A stretch of 64,000 bases of DNA from Buttiauxella izardii (GCF_003601925.1 NZ_QZWH01000003.1:1-64000), one strand, 5' to 3'. Shown: positions 20,023-31,798, counted from the first letter of the stretch. A program made the numbers and translations. Notes: a model not told the origin generated them from the letters alone.

Positions 20023-20862
20023 GTAAATCGTCAGCAACGCGACAACGACTAAAACAACCATTGATGTTTTCTTTGCCATCGAAACCGCCGCTTTTGGCGT
20101 TTTGATTTTATCGAGGTGCGGCTCGCGGGCCAGAGAATACTGAGCCAATTGAGTTAACACCTGATACTGCGAAGTATGCCTGTCCGCCAGTGAAGCAAAC
20201 CACGCGGGCAGCGCTCTTTCTCCGTGGCCGAGCAGCGCATATGCCACGCCGAACAGGCGCACCGGCACCCAATCCAGCACATGCAAAATGGCATCAATTC
20301 CTGAGTGCAGACGCTCTTGCGGCGAATGATGACGCGCCAACCAGCTCTGCCATGCACGCAAGAAAGCGTAGCCCGCAAGCGTTACCGGCCCCCACATACC
20401 ACCGACGATAAACCAGAAAAGCGGTGCCAGATAAAAACGGAAGTTAATCCACAACAGCGCGTTTTGCAGTTCCTTCAGGTATTCGCGTTCGTCACAATCC
20501 GGCGGAATACCGTGGATGAGTGTAAGTTCACTCGCCATCGCATCACGGGCGTGAATATCATCGTGGCTCGCCGCCTGCAAATAAGCGTGGTAATGCAAAC
20601 GAACCTGGCCCGCACCAATACACAACACGCCCAGTGCAATCCAGAAAACTAACAACGGCACATTAAAGAACAGGCCTTGCAGCGCACGAATACAGAGGAA
20701 AACCACCAGCATACATACGGCGGTCATCAAAATGGTACGCAGCAACGAAAAGCTTTTGACCCGCCGGAAGAGTGCTTCAAGGCGGTGATCTAACTGCCAG
20801 TGTTCGCCCAGCTTAAACAGCCGTTCCCAAATCATCACCAGCAGCAATGTAAACAGCGTCAT
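20008..20862 (-). CDS. ampE: AmpE, inner-membrane regulatory protein
   Basis: A 284-residue membrane protein, the same length as in E. coli, with hydrophobic segments near the N-terminus, around residues 40-85, around 145-170 and at the C-terminal end. It is a CobD/CbiB-like family member encoded with AmpD and linked to beta-lactamase induction, but its biochemical role is unclear. Its ATG overlaps the ampD stop codon (ATGA), implying translational coupling. It is convergent with the GH43 gene. Confidence 0.93.
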   Translation of the reverse strand: MTLFTLLLVMIWERLFKLGEHWQLDHRLEALFRRVKSFSLLRTILMTAVCMLVVFLCIRALQGLFFNVPLLVFWIALGVLCIGAGQVRLHYHAYLQAASHDDIHARDAMASELTLIHGIPPDCDEREYLKELQNALLWINFRFYLAPLFWFIVGGMWGPVTLAGYAFLRAWQSWLARHHSPQERLHSGIDAILHVLDWVPVRLFGVAYALLGHGERALPAWFASLADRHTSQYQVLTQLAQYSLAREPHLDKIKTPKAAVSMAKKTSMVVLVVVALLTIYGTLV

Positions 20863-21422
20863 TTCATCTCCTTATTTGACGTTACCTCGACCGATTGGCG
20901 AAAACGCTTCCAGTCAAACGCAGGGCCAGGGTCAGTTTTACGTTCCGGTGCAATATCACAATGCCCCGTCATATGGTCAGCCATGGCCGGGTAGATTTGA
21001 ATCAAGGTATCGGCAATTGCAGTAAGCTGTTGATATTGCGCATCAGTATAGGGCAGCGTATCGGTGCCCTCCAGTTCAATACCAATGGAAAAATCGTTGC
21101 AGCGCTCGCGCCCCTGGTATAAAGAAACACCCGCATGCCAGGCCCGCTTATCGAAAGGAACATACTGAACGATTTCACCATCACGGCGAATAAGACAATG
21201 CGCTGAAACGCGCAAATGTGCGATACCTTCGAAATACGGATGGGCATTCTCATCCAACGTTCCAGTAAACAACGCATCAATCCATGGCCCACCAAATTCG
21301 CCAGGCGGCAGACTGATGTTATGCACCACCAGCAGCGAAGGGGTTTCATCCTCCGGTCGGCAATCAAAATGGGGGGAAGGAACATGCTTTACACCCACCA
21401 GCCAGCCGTTTTTTAGCTGCAT
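20859..21422 (-). CDS. ampD: AmpD, 1,6-anhydro-N-acetylmuramyl-L-alanine amidase
   Basis: A cytoplasmic zinc amidase that cleaves the stem peptide from anhydro-muropeptides during wall recycling; its loss induces AmpR-controlled ampC. The protein is 187 residues (E. coli 183), starting at ATG 21422 after AGGAGA. The in-frame upstream ATG at 21506 lacks support and would overlap the nadC start. Zinc ligands are visible: His34 (VVHNISLP), then the His and Asp of [15 protein letters not shown]; the catalytic Glu lies in SIGIELEG. It is followed by ampE with a 4-bp overlap and is divergent from nadC. Confidence 0.96.
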   Translation of the reverse strand: MQLKNGWLVGVKHVPSPHFDCRPEDETPSLLVVHNISLPPGEFGGPWIDALFTGTLDENAHPYFEGIAHLRVSAHCLIRRDGEIVQYVPFDKRAWHAGVSLYQGRERCNDFSIGIELEGTDTLPYTDAQYQQLTAIADTLIQIYPAMADHMTGHCDIAPERKTDPGPAFDWKRFRQSVEVTSNKEMK

Positions 21423-21465
21423 TCGCGGTCTCCTTAGAGTGGTACTTGAGGTCGCATCAATGTAG

Positions 21466-22395
<930 letters not shown>

Positions 22396-22404
22396 TTCCT
22401 GCCA

Positions 22405-22440
22405 GGCAGAGGGGGTAAAATCCTCTGCCCTTTTCTTCTT
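22405..22440 (+). terminator. Terminator after nadC
   Basis: GGCAGAGG (22405-22412) pairs with CCTCTGCC (22422-22429), followed by cttttcttctttt. It lies 9 bp after the nadC stop. Confidence 0.85.
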
Positions 22441-22442
22441 TT

Positions 22443-22458
22443 CCCGATACATCTCGCA
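22443..22458 (+). promoter_or_regulatory. Candidate CRP-S (Sxy-dependent CRP) site upstream of ppdD
   Basis: CCCGA, six bases, then TCGCA matches the spacing and the right half of the CRP-S core TGCGA-N6-TCGCA; the left half matches at three of five bases. E. coli ppdD is reported in the Sxy/CRP competence regulon, which makes the position (126 bp before the ATG) worth noting. The match alone is weak. Confidence 0.35.
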
Positions 22459-22583
22459 ATTTCTTTGTTACTTCCTGCAACCCACTCAAAAACCCTGGAA
22501 CCCGCTTTCCTGATGTTTTAAAACGCCCTCGCCTGAGTCATTCAGACGGCGCAAATTGCTGCCATCTCAATCAGGAGCGGCAC

Positions 22584-23033
22584 ATGAACAAACAACAGGG
22601 ATTCACACTTATTGAGCTGATGGTGGTCATCGGCATTATTGCGATTCTTAGCGCCATAGGCATTCCCGCATACCAGGGTTACTTACGCAAAGCGGCACTC
22701 ACCGACATGCTGCAAACCTTTGTCCCCTACCGCACCGCCGTAGAACTTTGCGCCATTGAACGAGGCGGAATCAGCGAATGTGATGCGGGTACCAACAGCA
22801 TTCCTTCGCCCAAAACCACGCGCTATGTAAGCGGTATGAGTATTGAACAAGGCGTTATCACGCTCACCGGACAGGAAAGCCTGAATGGGCTAACCGTTTC
22901 GCTAACGCCGCGCTGGAGTGATGCGGAAGGTGTAGAAGGCTGGTCACGAACCTGTGCGGCCACCGACGGCGGCTCACTGCAACAATCATGCGAAGAAGTT
23001 TTCCGCTTTGATAATAACCAGTCGGGAAATTAA
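22584..23033 (+). CDS. ppdD: Type IV major prepilin PpdD
   Basis: A 149-residue pilin subunit. The class III leader MNKQQG is cut before Phe (G/FTLIEL), with the conserved Glu5 of the mature protein and a hydrophobic helix of about 20 residues (VVIGIIAILSAIGIPAYQ) that serves in membrane anchoring and filament packing. Two C-terminal cysteines (TCAATDGGSLQQSC) can form the pilin disulphide loop. AGGAG precedes the ATG. It is followed by hofB and hofC, the same three-gene set as in E. coli, where PpdD can assemble into pili and DNA uptake filaments. Confidence 0.95.
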   Translation: MNKQQGFTLIELMVVIGIIAILSAIGIPAYQGYLRKAALTDMLQTFVPYRTAVELCAIERGGISECDAGTNSIPSPKTTRYVSGMSIEQGVITLTGQESLNGLTVSLTPRWSDAEGVEGWSRTCAATDGGSLQQSCEEVFRFDNNQSGN

Positions 23034-23036
23034 TCC

Positions 23037-24416
23037 ATGGTCAATCAGCAGATCCTCGCACTGTGCAATCAATATCAGGCGCTAATACTCTCTGAAGATC
23101 CGGCGTTGCATATTGCTATCGCTCCAAATCCACCGGCTCAGTTCTTTGAAGCTTTGCGCTTCATCTGCGATAAACCGGTCAACATCGAATACTGGCCAGC
23201 AGAACAACTGGAAAAAAACCGCCATTCCCGATTGCCAACCGGCCCGGATGAACCACAAGAAAACACCGCTCCGGTGGTTCAATTGCTACAGGAAACGCTG
23301 CTAAAAGCGATACAACTCAGAGCTTCAGATATTCACTTTGAACCTATCGAGCAGGGTTATCAGATTCGTTTTCGGGTCGATGGGGTACTGCAATTGCAAC
23401 CGCTGCTCCCCACGCACCTTGCGGCACCGCTAACCGCACGGCTAAAGGTTTTGGGTAATCTGGATATCGCGGAGCGTCGGCTCCCACAGGACGGGCAAAT
23501 GTCGGTAGACATCGAACAACATAAATGTTCGTTTCGCATCGCGACACTGCCGGTCTATCACGGCGAAAAAGTCGTCTTACGTTTAATGTCACAAACGGAA
23601 CAAACTTTTGAGCTAACGGAATTAGGTATGACGCCTGCTGATTGCGCCCGGTTTCAGCAGGCTCTCGCCAATCCACAAGGCATGATTCTGGTTACAGGCC
23701 CCACAGGCAGTGGAAAAACCATCACGCTGTACAGCGCATTAACAATCCTTAATCAGACCTCAAGCAATGTGTGCAGCGTTGAAGACCCGATAGAAATCCC
23801 CATGCGCGGGCTAAACCAGACACAAATTAACAGTAAAGCCGGGCTGAGTTTTCAAAGCGTCTTACGCGCATTACTGCGCCAGGATCCAGACATCATTATG
23901 GTGGGTGAAATCCGCGATGGCGACACGGCAGAGATAGCCATCAAGGCGGCACAAACTGGGCACCTGGTGCTTTCAACCTTGCACACCAACTCTACGGCTG
24001 AAACGGTAGTGCGTCTTGAACAAATGGGCGTAGAACGCTGGATATTAGCCTCCGCGCTGAACATTGTGGTGGCGCAGCGGTTAGTGCGTAAGCTTTGCCC
24101 TCACTGCAAACAGCGACACCCAGACGACATTATTGTTCCCACAACAATTTGGGGGAATGCTCTGCCACGCTGGCAGACAGTTGGCTGCAAACGGTGTTAT
24201 TGCGGCTTCTATGGACGAAGCGCTTTATTTGAAATCCTGATTGTCTCCCCTTCCCTGCAATCAGCGATCTCCAGAGGAATATCGGCAAGTGAAATCGAAA
24301 CACTGGCGCGCCAGCAGGGCATGACCACGCTATTTGAAAGTGGTTGTCTGGCAGTCGAAGAGGGACTCACAACACTTGAAGAGTTGTATCGCGTTCTCGG
24401 TGTGCCCCATGGCTAA
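23037..24416 (+). CDS. hofB: HofB, type IV pilus assembly ATPase (GspE/PilB family)
   Basis: A 459-residue cytoplasmic secretion ATPase that powers pilin extrusion. It has the N-terminal GspE domain (RASDIHFEP near 95-103), Walker A GPTGSGKT at 221-228, Walker B DIIMVGEIRD near 285-294, the His box STLHTNS, and a zinc-binding tetracysteine Cys354/357 and Cys384/387. All catalytic motifs are intact. It starts 3 bp after the ppdD stop and overlaps hofC by 8 bp. Confidence 0.95.
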   Translation: MVNQQILALCNQYQALILSEDPALHIAIAPNPPAQFFEALRFICDKPVNIEYWPAEQLEKNRHSRLPTGPDEPQENTAPVVQLLQETLLKAIQLRASDIHFEPIEQGYQIRFRVDGVLQLQPLLPTHLAAPLTARLKVLGNLDIAERRLPQDGQMSVDIEQHKCSFRIATLPVYHGEKVVLRLMSQTEQTFELTELGMTPADCARFQQALANPQGMILVTGPTGSGKTITLYSALTILNQTSSNVCSVEDPIEIPMRGLNQTQINSKAGLSFQSVLRALLRQDPDIIMVGEIRDGDTAEIAIKAAQTGHLVLSTLHTNSTAETVVRLEQMGVERWILASALNIVVAQRLVRKLCPHCKQRHPDDIIVPTTIWGNALPRWQTVGCKRCYCGFYGRSALFEILIVSPSLQSAISRGISASEIETLARQQGMTTLFESGCLAVEEGLTTLEELYRVLGVPHG

Positions 24417-25614
24417 GTTTGTACTCTGGCGCTGGAAAGCCGTCGATCAGCACGGACAGATGCAGCAAGGCGCTTTGCTGGCTGACGATCCGATATCCAT
24501 CAGAGAGCAATTGTTTAATGCCGACCTTCAACTTTTACATCTGCGAAAAACATCGAATGTCCGCCGGGGCTGCTGGCACATTCAGCAAAAAATCCAGGTC
24601 TTTCGTCAGTTGGCTACTCTTCTTCAAGCGGGAATATCATTATCTGACGGGTTGTTGCTGATAGCCGAGCAACACCCGTTTTGTGAATGGCGCGCATTGC
24701 TAAAAGACATCGAACAACGCGTGTCTAACGGCACGCCCTTTTCCTCAGCATTGCAACAATGGCCGGGGATTTTCCCCGCGCTGTTTATCGCGCTGATTCA
24801 TATTGGCGAGTTAACAGGAAAGCTGGATGAGTGCTGCAAACGGCTAGCAGAGCAGCAAGAAAAGCTCTACCGACTACGTAAAAAAGTGATGAAGGCGCTG
24901 CGCTACCCGCTATTTATTATGGGAGTCGCGTTAATGGTGACGGTTGGAATGATGGGTTTTGTGCTGCCTGAATTTGCCAATATCTATCGATCTTTTAACG
25001 CTCCATTGCCTGCGGTTACGCTGGCCGTTATGGCAATTTCGAATTGGGTCACGTCGCAAGGCATAGTGTGGTTGCTTGCAGCGATTGTATTCGTAGCTGG
25101 CGGATTGTTTATGCGCCGTAGAAAACCGCATTGGCAGGAATACGAACAAAACCTACTGCTTCGTATTCCTCTGGTTGCACCGCTTTGGCGCGGGCAAATA
25201 CTCAGCCAAATCTACACCACCCTATCACTTGCCCAGCAGGCGGGGATCCCGCTTTTACAGGGGCTCGAAGCGGTTGAAAACACACTCACGCAAGTGATGT
25301 GGAAAAAGGTCGTCTCGCAGATAAGCGTCAAAGTGACTCAGGGTGTCCCGTTTTGGCATGCGCTTACACAGAGTGGGCGCTTTACACCTTTATGTAGCCA
25401 GCTTGTACGTATCGGAGAAGAATCAGGATCTTTAGATTTAATGCTCGAAAAACTGGCAACCTGGCATCATAGCCATACTGAAGAACTGGCCGATAACCTG
25501 GCGGCGGCGCTTGAGCCGATTATGATGTTAGTCGTGGGAGTCATCATTGGAACGCTGGTCATCGCGATGTATTTGCCTATTTTCCAGCTAGGCGATGCAA
25601 TGAGCGCGGGATAA
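24409..25614 (+). CDS. hofC: HofC, type IV pilus inner-membrane platform protein (PilC/GspF family)
   Basis: A 401-residue polytopic protein with two GspF repeats, each with the helical bundle, and three membrane segments (near residues 165-190, 210-240 and 370-395). The start ATG 24409 (MAKFVLWRW) matches E. coli HofC; the longer in-frame form would run deep into hofB. It lies in the ppdD-hofB-hofC operon and should form the membrane base on which HofB acts. A hairpin follows the stop. Confidence 0.93.
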   Translation: MAKFVLWRWKAVDQHGQMQQGALLADDPISIREQLFNADLQLLHLRKTSNVRRGCWHIQQKIQVFRQLATLLQAGISLSDGLLLIAEQHPFCEWRALLKDIEQRVSNGTPFSSALQQWPGIFPALFIALIHIGELTGKLDECCKRLAEQQEKLYRLRKKVMKALRYPLFIMGVALMVTVGMMGFVLPEFANIYRSFNAPLPAVTLAVMAISNWVTSQGIVWLLAAIVFVAGGLFMRRRKPHWQEYEQNLLLRIPLVAPLWRGQILSQIYTTLSLAQQAGIPLLQGLEAVENTLTQVMWKKVVSQISVKVTQGVPFWHALTQSGRFTPLCSQLVRIGEESGSLDLMLEKLATWHHSHTEELADNLAAALEPIMMLVVGVIIGTLVIAMYLPIFQLGDAMSAG

Positions 25615-25637
25615 CGGCGTGGGCAATGCCACGCCGT
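25614..25637. terminator. Stem-loop between hofC and guaC
   Basis: ACGGCGTGG (25614-25622) pairs perfectly with CCACGCCGT (25629-25637) around a 6-nt loop, directly at the hofC stop and 14 bp from the guaC stop. It probably serves both convergent genes, although no long T run follows. Confidence 0.6.
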
Positions 25638-25651
25638 AAATCGTCAATAGC

Positions 25652-26695
25652 TTAGAGGCTATTGAAAACGCGGTTTTCTTGCTCATTTACACGAATGAAC
25701 GTGGTGCGTTTTGTCAGCTCTTTCAGGCGAGAAGCACCAACATAAGTACATGCAGAACGCAGGCCGCCCATAATATCGCGAGCCGTGTTTTCTACCGGGC
25801 CACGCAATGGCAGCTTAACGGTTTTGCCTTCTGCTGCACGGTATTGTGCAACGCCGCCAACGTGGCGAGTCATTGCAGATTCGGAACTCATGCCGTAGAA
25901 AAGCATGAATTTCTCGCCGTTTTCTTCAACGATTGTGCCGCCGCTTTCGTCATGACCTGCCAGCATACCGCCCAGCATCACGAAATCTGCGCCGCCGCCG
26001 AAGGCTTTAGCTACATCACCTGGCATCGTACAACCACCGTCGCTAACAATCTGGCCGCCAAGACCATGCGCTGCATCAGCACATTCAATCACAGCGGAAA
26101 GTTGCGGGTAGCCAACGCCAGTTTTGACACGAGTGGTACAGACAGAACCCGGACCGATACCGACTTTAACGATATCAGCACCAGAAAGAATCAGCTCTTC
26201 GCACATCTCACCAGTCACAACGTTACCTGCACAGATAACTTTATTCGGCCACGCTTCACGCGCTTTGGAAACAAACTGAGTGAAGTGCTCAGAGTAACCA
26301 TTTGCCACGTCGATGCAGATAAATTGCAGCGCAGGGTTAAGGTTGAGGATTTGCTTGGTTTTCTGGAAATCCGCTTCGGATGTCCCCGTTGAAACCATGA
26401 CAAATTTCAGGATGCTTTCTGGAACGGATTTCACGAAGTCGCTCCACTCTTCAACAGAGTAGTGCTTATGAACGGCGGTGAGGATATCAAACGAGGCCAG
26501 TGCCTGGGCCATACCAAATGTGCCCACGGTGTCCATGTTAGCAGCAATGATCGGAACACCTGACCATGCAATACCGGAGTGTTTGAAAGTGAACTGGCGC
26601 TCAAGCTCTACATCAGAGCGGCTTTTCAGAGTGGAACGTTTTGGACGAATAAGAACGTCTTTAAAACCTAACTTCAAATCTTCTTCAATACGCAT
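25652..26695 (-). CDS. guaC: GMP reductase
   Basis: It reduces GMP to IMP with NADPH and ammonia release, for purine salvage. The protein is 347 residues, the E. coli length, with start ATG 26695 ([21 protein letters not shown]); the upstream 35-codon extension runs toward the ERIC element and is not coding. The IMPDH/GMPR barrel is evident, with the catalytic Cys in [12 protein letters not shown] near 186 and the flavin-independent nucleotide loop [19 protein letters not shown]. It is convergent with hofC and divergent from coaE. Confidence 0.96.
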   Translation of the reverse strand: MRIEEDLKLGFKDVLIRPKRSTLKSRSDVELERQFTFKHSGIAWSGVPIIAANMDTVGTFGMAQALASFDILTAVHKHYSVEEWSDFVKSVPESILKFVMVSTGTSEADFQKTKQILNLNPALQFICIDVANGYSEHFTQFVSKAREAWPNKVICAGNVVTGEMCEELILSGADIVKVGIGPGSVCTTRVKTGVGYPQLSAVIECADAAHGLGGQIVSDGGCTMPGDVAKAFGGGADFVMLGGMLAGHDESGGTIVEENGEKFMLFYGMSSESAMTRHVGGVAQYRAAEGKTVKLPLRGPVENTARDIMGGLRSACTYVGASRLKELTKRTTFIRVNEQENRVFNSL

Positions 26696-26748
26696 GTTGC
26701 AGATTCCTGGGTCGAATGGCGAAGGACGCGTGAACGCAATCAGCACTG

Positions 26749-26875
26749 TATACCCAAAATAATTCGAGTTGCAGAAAGGCGGCAAGGGAGCAAATCCCAA
26801 GGAGCTTACATAAGTAAGTGACTGGGGTTTGTGAGTGCAGCCAACGCATCTGCAGCTTGAAGTATGACGGGTATA
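26749..26875 (+). repeat. ERIC element 1
   Basis: A 127-bp imperfect palindrome bounded by TATACCC and GGGTATA. It contains the ERIC hallmark cttacataagtaagtgactgggg at its centre. It lies in the guaC-coaE divergent intergenic region (26696-27005), 53 bp upstream of the guaC start and 130 bp from coaE. It is in the same orientation as the two other copies in this window. The rest of that 310-bp gap holds the guaC and coaE promoters and nothing else recognisable. Confidence 0.95.
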
Positions 26876-27005
26876 ACTACCAATTCCAGTGACGCTATCA
26901 TACGCACTATTAATGCGGCTGCAAGACTGCGAAAACAGTCTTTTTTACGCTACAATCGTTAAAATTTACCTATGAAATATGAAATCGCTTTAGGGTCTGG
27001 TGTTT

Positions 27006-27626
27006 ATGGTTTATACGGTGGCATTAACGGGTGGGATTGGTAGCGGAAAAAGCACTGTTGCTGATAACTTTGCCCGATTAGGTATTACCGTTGTTGACGC
27101 GGACATCATAGCGCGCCAGGTCGTCGAACCAGGGCAACCTGCCCTTAGCATTATTTCTGATCATTTCGGTACTGGGATCCTTCTGCAGGATGGTTCTCTT
27201 AATCGCCGAGTTCTTCGCGAACGAATCTTTTCTTCTCCAGCAGAAAAGCAATGGCTCAATGCCTTGCTCCATCCGCTCATACATCAACGAACTCAAACTG
27301 AAATTCGTCAGGCACTTTCTCCTTATGTCTTGTGGGTTGTTCCGTTACTCATTGAAAATAACTTACAACAAAAGGCCGATCGCGTTTTGGTTGTTGATGT
27401 ATCGCCAGAAGTGCAAATCGCACGTACTATTGCGCGCGATAAAGTCAGTCGCGAACATGCACGACAAATTATTGCTGCACAAGCGACACGTGAGGCACGC
27501 TTAAGCGCTGCCGATGATGTAATTAATAACGATGGTGCCCCCGAAAAGGTGGCCGCACATGTTGACCGCTTGCATCGCCAGTATTTGGAACTGGCGTCTC
27601 AGGCCGCACAGCAGGAAAATGATTAA
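27006..27626 (+). CDS. coaE: Dephospho-CoA kinase
   Basis: The last step of CoA synthesis, phosphorylating the 3'-hydroxyl of dephospho-CoA. The protein is 206 residues from ATG 27006 ([17 protein letters not shown]). The P-loop is at residues 9-16, with [14 protein letters not shown] and the QATREARL lid region. A GTG two codons upstream (27000) is an alternative start. It is followed by zapD with a 1-nt overlap, as in the E. coli coaE-zapD-yacG cluster. Confidence 0.95.
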   Translation: MVYTVALTGGIGSGKSTVADNFARLGITVVDADIIARQVVEPGQPALSIISDHFGTGILLQDGSLNRRVLRERIFSSPAEKQWLNALLHPLIHQRTQTEIRQALSPYVLWVVPLLIENNLQQKADRVLVVDVSPEVQIARTIARDKVSREHARQIIAAQATREARLSAADDVINNDGAPEKVAAHVDRLHRQYLELASQAAQQEND

Positions 27627-28369
27627 TGAGCACCCAGATTCTTTTTGAGCACCCATTGAATGAAAAAATGCGTACCTGGCTGCGTATAGAGTTTTTAATT
27701 CAACAAATCGAAAGTTCATTACCCGTAGACGATACATCCAAAGCACTGCACTTCTTCCGTAACGTCGGCGATCTGCTTGATGTTTTTGAACGCGGCGAAA
27801 TTCGTACCGATATTCTCAAAGAGCTTGAACGCCAGCAGCGTAAATTACTGAGCTGGTCTGAAGTTCCGGGTGTCGATATGCAGCGAATCGACTCACTGCG
27901 TAGCCAGCTTAAAGAGCACGGCAGCGTATTAATGGCGGCACCGCGTTTAGGGCAATTCTTGCGTGAAGATCGTCTGATTGCATTGGTTCGTCAACGCCTG
28001 AGTATCCCCGGCGGATGTTGTAGCTTTGATTTACCAACCTTGCATATCTGGTTGTATTCCCCACAGGCACAACGCAATGCGCAAATTGATAACTGGCTGG
28101 CAAGTTTGCAACCTTTGAAGCAGTCACTGAATTTGGTGCTGGATGTTGTTCGTAATTCTGCACCATTCCGCAAACAAACCAGCCTGAACGGTTTTTATCA
28201 GGACAATGGCGACGATGCCGATTTATTGCGTTTGCAGCTAGATTTGTCTTCGCAACTTTACCCACAAGTTTCTGGCCATAAAAGCCGCTTTGCGATTCGT
28301 TTCTTACCGCTTGATAGCGAAAATGGAATCATCCCCGAGCGTCTGGATTTTGAGCTGGCATGCTGTTAA
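27626..28369 (+). CDS. zapD: ZapD, FtsZ-associated cell division protein
   Basis: A 247-residue cytoplasmic protein, the E. coli length (formerly YacF), which bundles FtsZ filaments at the division ring by binding the FtsZ C-terminal peptide. It is all-helical at the N-terminus ([21 protein letters not shown]), with a C-terminal beta domain. The start overlaps the coaE stop (TAATG). Confidence 0.95.
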   Translation: MSTQILFEHPLNEKMRTWLRIEFLIQQIESSLPVDDTSKALHFFRNVGDLLDVFERGEIRTDILKELERQQRKLLSWSEVPGVDMQRIDSLRSQLKEHGSVLMAAPRLGQFLREDRLIALVRQRLSIPGGCCSFDLPTLHIWLYSPQAQRNAQIDNWLASLQPLKQSLNLVLDVVRNSAPFRKQTSLNGFYQDNGDDADLLRLQLDLSSQLYPQVSGHKSRFAIRFLPLDSENGIIPERLDFELACC

Positions 28370-28378
28370 GGAGCGAAA

Positions 28379-28576
28379 ATGTCTGAACCGACCAAAGTAA
28401 ACTGCCCGGGTTGTGGCAAAGTCGTAATCTGGAATGAAACCAGCCCGTATCGCCCATTTTGCAGCAAACGCTGCCAGTTGATTGATTTGGGTGAATGGGC
28501 CGCCGAGGAAAAACGAATTCCGAGCAGCGGCGACCAGTCTGAAAGCGAAGGCTGGAGTGAAGAAGACCTGCGTTAA
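28379..28576 (+). CDS. yacG: YacG, DNA gyrase inhibitor (zinc protein)
   Basis: A 65-residue protein with a four-cysteine zinc site (VNCPGCG near 8-12 and PFCSKRCQ near 28-33) and an acidic C-terminal tail. E. coli YacG binds GyrB and inhibits gyrase. AAGGAGC precedes the ATG. The final bases overlap the end of the convergent mutT gene. Confidence 0.94.
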   Translation: MSEPTKVNCPGCGKVVIWNETSPYRPFCSKRCQLIDLGEWAAEEKRIPSSGDQSESEGWSEEDLR

Positions 28577-28962
28577 GGTTGCTGTAGTTTGCTAATTACC
28601 GGTTCGTTGGCTGGTGGAAAATCTGCTGCCACCAGCGAACTTTGCGTAATCCATTGACCCGGTTGCCCTTCTTTCCCCCACGGCTCGCCTTCCCAGCTTT
28701 CTACCAGGAAAAACCACAGCGTGATATGTCTGTCCGGGAATTGATAAGCCAACTGTTCAAATAGCGTAAATTCAGTCGCTGTAATCCCCGTTTCTTCCTG
28801 AAGTTCGCGAATTAATGCCTGTTCCGGCGATTCGCCGTTTTCAATTTTCCCACCGGGAAACTCAAGCTTATTCGCCATGTGAGCATCAGCAGCTCGCTGA
28901 GTAATAAAAATCTCGCTCTTCGGGTTACGGATAATGCCCACGGCGATTTCTAATTGTTTCAT
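28573..28962 (-). CDS. mutT: 8-oxo-dGTP diphosphatase MutT
   Basis: It hydrolyses 8-oxo-dGTP so that oxidised guanine is not built into DNA, preventing A:T to C:G transversions. The protein is 129 residues, exactly the E. coli length. The Nudix box occupies residues 38-60, with the REx2EE core at 52-57 intact. It lies downstream of secA on the same strand, behind a terminator-like hairpin, as in the E. coli secM-secA-mutT order. Confidence 0.96.
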   Translation of the reverse strand: MKQLEIAVGIIRNPKSEIFITQRAADAHMANKLEFPGGKIENGESPEQALIRELQEETGITATEFTLFEQLAYQFPDRHITLWFFLVESWEGEPWGKEGQPGQWITQSSLVAADFPPANEPVISKLQQP

Positions 28963-28983
28963 TTTTGTGCAGGTACTCCATAG

Positions 28984-29012
28984 AAAAAAGGCGCAGCAAG
29001 CTGCGCCTTTAT
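28984..29012 (-). terminator. Stem-loop after secA
   Basis: AAAGGCGCAGC (28987-28997) pairs perfectly with GCTGCGCCTTT (29000-29010). The A run at 28984-28989 gives a U run in the minus-strand transcript. It lies 16 bp after the secA stop and before mutT. Confidence 0.8.
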
Positions 29013-29026
29013 CGACAATTAAGTGC

Positions 29027-31732
29027 TTAGCTCAAACGACCATGACACTGTTTGTATTTCTTACCTGAACCGCATGGGCATGGGTCGTTACGACCGACTT
29101 TACGCTCACCGGTTTCTTCAGCCAGCGCTTCAGCGGCAATCGTATCGCTATCCTGGTGGCTCAGCTGTTGCATTTGCGCTAAACGCTCAGCTTCTTCGCG
29201 ACGCTGTTGCTCCATCGCTTCCACTTCTTCAGGCATACGAACCTGAACTTTGCTCAGCGTACTGATCACTTCATATTTCAGAGCTTCAAGCATGGATGCA
29301 AACATGGCGAAAGATTCACGCTTGTATTCTTGCTTAGGATCTTTTTGCGCATAACCACGCAGGTGGATGCCCTGACGCAAGTAATCCATCGCCGCAAGGT
29401 GCTCTTTCCACAGTGAATCAAGAGTTTGCAGCATGACGCCTTTTTCGAAATGACGCATCATCTCAACGCCAACCACTTCTTCTTTGCGTTTGTACACTTC
29501 CATCGCGTTTTGCAAAATACGTTCGCGCAGTGTTTCTTCGTGCAGTTCTGGCTCTTTATCCAGCCATTCTTTAATTGGCAGCTCAAGATCGAAGTCGTTT
29601 TTCAGTCGCTCTTCCAGACCTTCAACATCCCACATTTCTTCCAGAGATTGCGGTGGAATGTGCGCATCAATCGTCACTTTAAACACATCTTCACGGATGC
29701 TGTTGATGGTTTCGCTTACGTCGCTCACATCCAGCAATTCGTTACGCTGGGTGTAGATTGCACGACGCTGATCGTTCGCCACATCATCGTATTCAAGAAG
29801 CTGTTTACGGATATCAAAGTTACGGCTTTCAACTTTACGCTGTGCGTTAGCAATGGCTTTGGTAACCCATGGGTGTTCAATGGCTTCGCCCGGTTTCATC
29901 CCCAGTTTGCGCATCATGCCTGAGACACGATCCGATGCGAAAATACGCATCAGGGAATCTTCCATAGACAGGTAGAAACGAGATGAACCCGCATCACCCT
30001 GACGACCAGAACGGCCGCGCAGCTGGTTATCGATACGACGAGATTCGTGACGCTCAGTACCGATAATATGCAGGCCACCAGATGCCAGAACCGCGTCATG
30101 ACGAATCTGCCAGTCAGCTTTAATTTGTGCAATTTGCTCTGGAGTTGGGTTTTCCAGTTCAGCCACTTCTGACTGCCAGCTGCCGCCCAACACGATGTCC
30201 GTACCACGACCCGCCATGTTGGTTGCGATAGTTACCGCAGCAGGATAACCCGCCTGAGCAACGATACCGGCTTCGTTGGCGTGGAACTTAGCGTTCAGAA
30301 CGTTGTGTTTAATGCCCGCCTTGGTCAGCTCAGCAGAAACCACTTCGGATTTTTCGATAGAAATCGTACCGACCAGCACAGGCTGGCCGTTAATGGTACG
30401 TTCTTTAATGTCTTCAATGATCGCCGCTATCTTGTCCATTTCGGTCATGTAGACCAGATCTGGCATGTCTTTACGAATCATTGGGCGGTTAGTCGGCACA
30501 ACGATGGTATCGAGTTTGTAGATAGAGCTAAATTCGAAGGCTTCGGTATCCGCAGTACCGGTCATCCCCGCCAGCTTTTCGTACAGACGGAAGTAGTTCT
30601 GGAAGGTAATGGATGCCAGAGTCTGGTTTTCGTTCTGAATGTCCACGCCTTCTTTGGCTTCAACTGCCTGGTGCAGGCCATCAGACCAACGGCGACCTTG
30701 CATGGTACGACCGGTATGTTCATCAACGATGATGACTTCGCCATCTTTTACGATGTAGTCAACGTCACGGGTGAACAGTACGTGCGCGCGCAGAGCAGCA
30801 GTCACATGGTGCATCAGCATAATGTTAGTTGGGGAGTACAATGACTCGCCTTCTTCCATGATGCCTTCGCGTACCAGTAACTCTTCAACCAGAACCAGAC
30901 CGCGTTCAGTGATGTTTACCTGACGAGATTTTTCGTCAACGGAGAAGTGACCTTCGCCCTGGAAAGTATCTGAATCTTCTTTTTCCTGACGGATCAGACT
31001 TGGGATGATTTCGTTTACTTTGCGGTACATCTCAGAGCTATCTTCAGCCGGGCCGGAGATGATCAGCGGAGTACGCGCTTCATCGATAAGGATTGAGTCA
31101 ACCTCATCCACCAACGCATAGTGCAGTTTACGTTGGACACGTTCTTCAGGGCTGAACGCCATGTTGTCACGCAGGTAGTCAAAACCGTATTCGTTGTTGG
31201 TGCCGTAAGTGATGTCAGCCGCATACGCTTCGCGTTTTGCAGGCGCTGGCATGCCAGGTAAGTTGATACCAACGCTCAGACCCAAGTATTCGAACAATGG
31301 ACGGTTGTTTTCCGCATCACGCTGAGCCAGATAGTCGTTCACAGTCACAACGTGAACGCCGCGGCCACTTAATGCGTTCAGGTACGCAGGCAGGGTGGCT
31401 GTCAGTGTTTTACCTTCACCAGTACGCATTTCTGCGATACAGCGATCGTTCAGTACCATACCGCCAAGCAGCTGTACGTCGAAGTGACGCATGCCAAACA
31501 CACGCTTACTTGCTTCACGAACCACAGCAAAAGCTTCTGGGATCAGGTTTTCCAGCACTTCGCCTTTTTCAAGACGCGCACGGAATTCACCGGTTTTGGC
31601 TTTTAATTCGTCATCAGAAAGTTTTTCAATTTCCGGTTCCATGCTGTTGATAAGAGTCACAACTTTACGCATACGACGCAGAGTACGGTCGTTACGGCTA
31701 CCGAAAACTTTAGTTAATAATTTGATTAGCAT
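29027..31732 (-). CDS. secA: SecA, preprotein translocase ATPase
   Basis: The motor that drives unfolded secretory proteins through SecYEG. The protein is 901 residues, the E. coli length. Walker [14 protein letters not shown] lies near 100-112, with the [23 protein letters not shown]-like motif and the [14 protein letters not shown] helicase motif. The C-terminal linker ends in the SecB/lipid-binding zinc motif [14 protein letters not shown]. Its translation in E. coli is controlled by SecM stalling on the same mRNA; here secM lies 66 bp upstream. Confidence 0.97.
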   Translation of the reverse strand: MLIKLLTKVFGSRNDRTLRRMRKVVTLINSMEPEIEKLSDDELKAKTGEFRARLEKGEVLENLIPEAFAVVREASKRVFGMRHFDVQLLGGMVLNDRCIAEMRTGEGKTLTATLPAYLNALSGRGVHVVTVNDYLAQRDAENNRPLFEYLGLSVGINLPGMPAPAKREAYAADITYGTNNEYGFDYLRDNMAFSPEERVQRKLHYALVDEVDSILIDEARTPLIISGPAEDSSEMYRKVNEIIPSLIRQEKEDSDTFQGEGHFSVDEKSRQVNITERGLVLVEELLVREGIMEEGESLYSPTNIMLMHHVTAALRAHVLFTRDVDYIVKDGEVIIVDEHTGRTMQGRRWSDGLHQAVEAKEGVDIQNENQTLASITFQNYFRLYEKLAGMTGTADTEAFEFSSIYKLDTIVVPTNRPMIRKDMPDLVYMTEMDKIAAIIEDIKERTINGQPVLVGTISIEKSEVVSAELTKAGIKHNVLNAKFHANEAGIVAQAGYPAAVTIATNMAGRGTDIVLGGSWQSEVAELENPTPEQIAQIKADWQIRHDAVLASGGLHIIGTERHESRRIDNQLRGRSGRQGDAGSSRFYLSMEDSLMRIFASDRVSGMMRKLGMKPGEAIEHPWVTKAIANAQRKVESRNFDIRKQLLEYDDVANDQRRAIYTQRNELLDVSDVSETINSIREDVFKVTIDAHIPPQSLEEMWDVEGLEERLKNDFDLELPIKEWLDKEPELHEETLRERILQNAMEVYKRKEEVVGVEMMRHFEKGVMLQTLDSLWKEHLAAMDYLRQGIHLRGYAQKDPKQEYKRESFAMFASMLEALKYEVISTLSKVQVRMPEEVEAMEQQRREEAERLAQMQQLSHQDSDTIAAEALAEETGERKVGRNDPCPCGSGKKYKQCHGRLS

Positions 31733-31798
31733 AATAAATTCTCAAACGCCTACCGCCAGGGTAGAGCTAAAATAACGTTATAATTAAAGGAAATGTTT

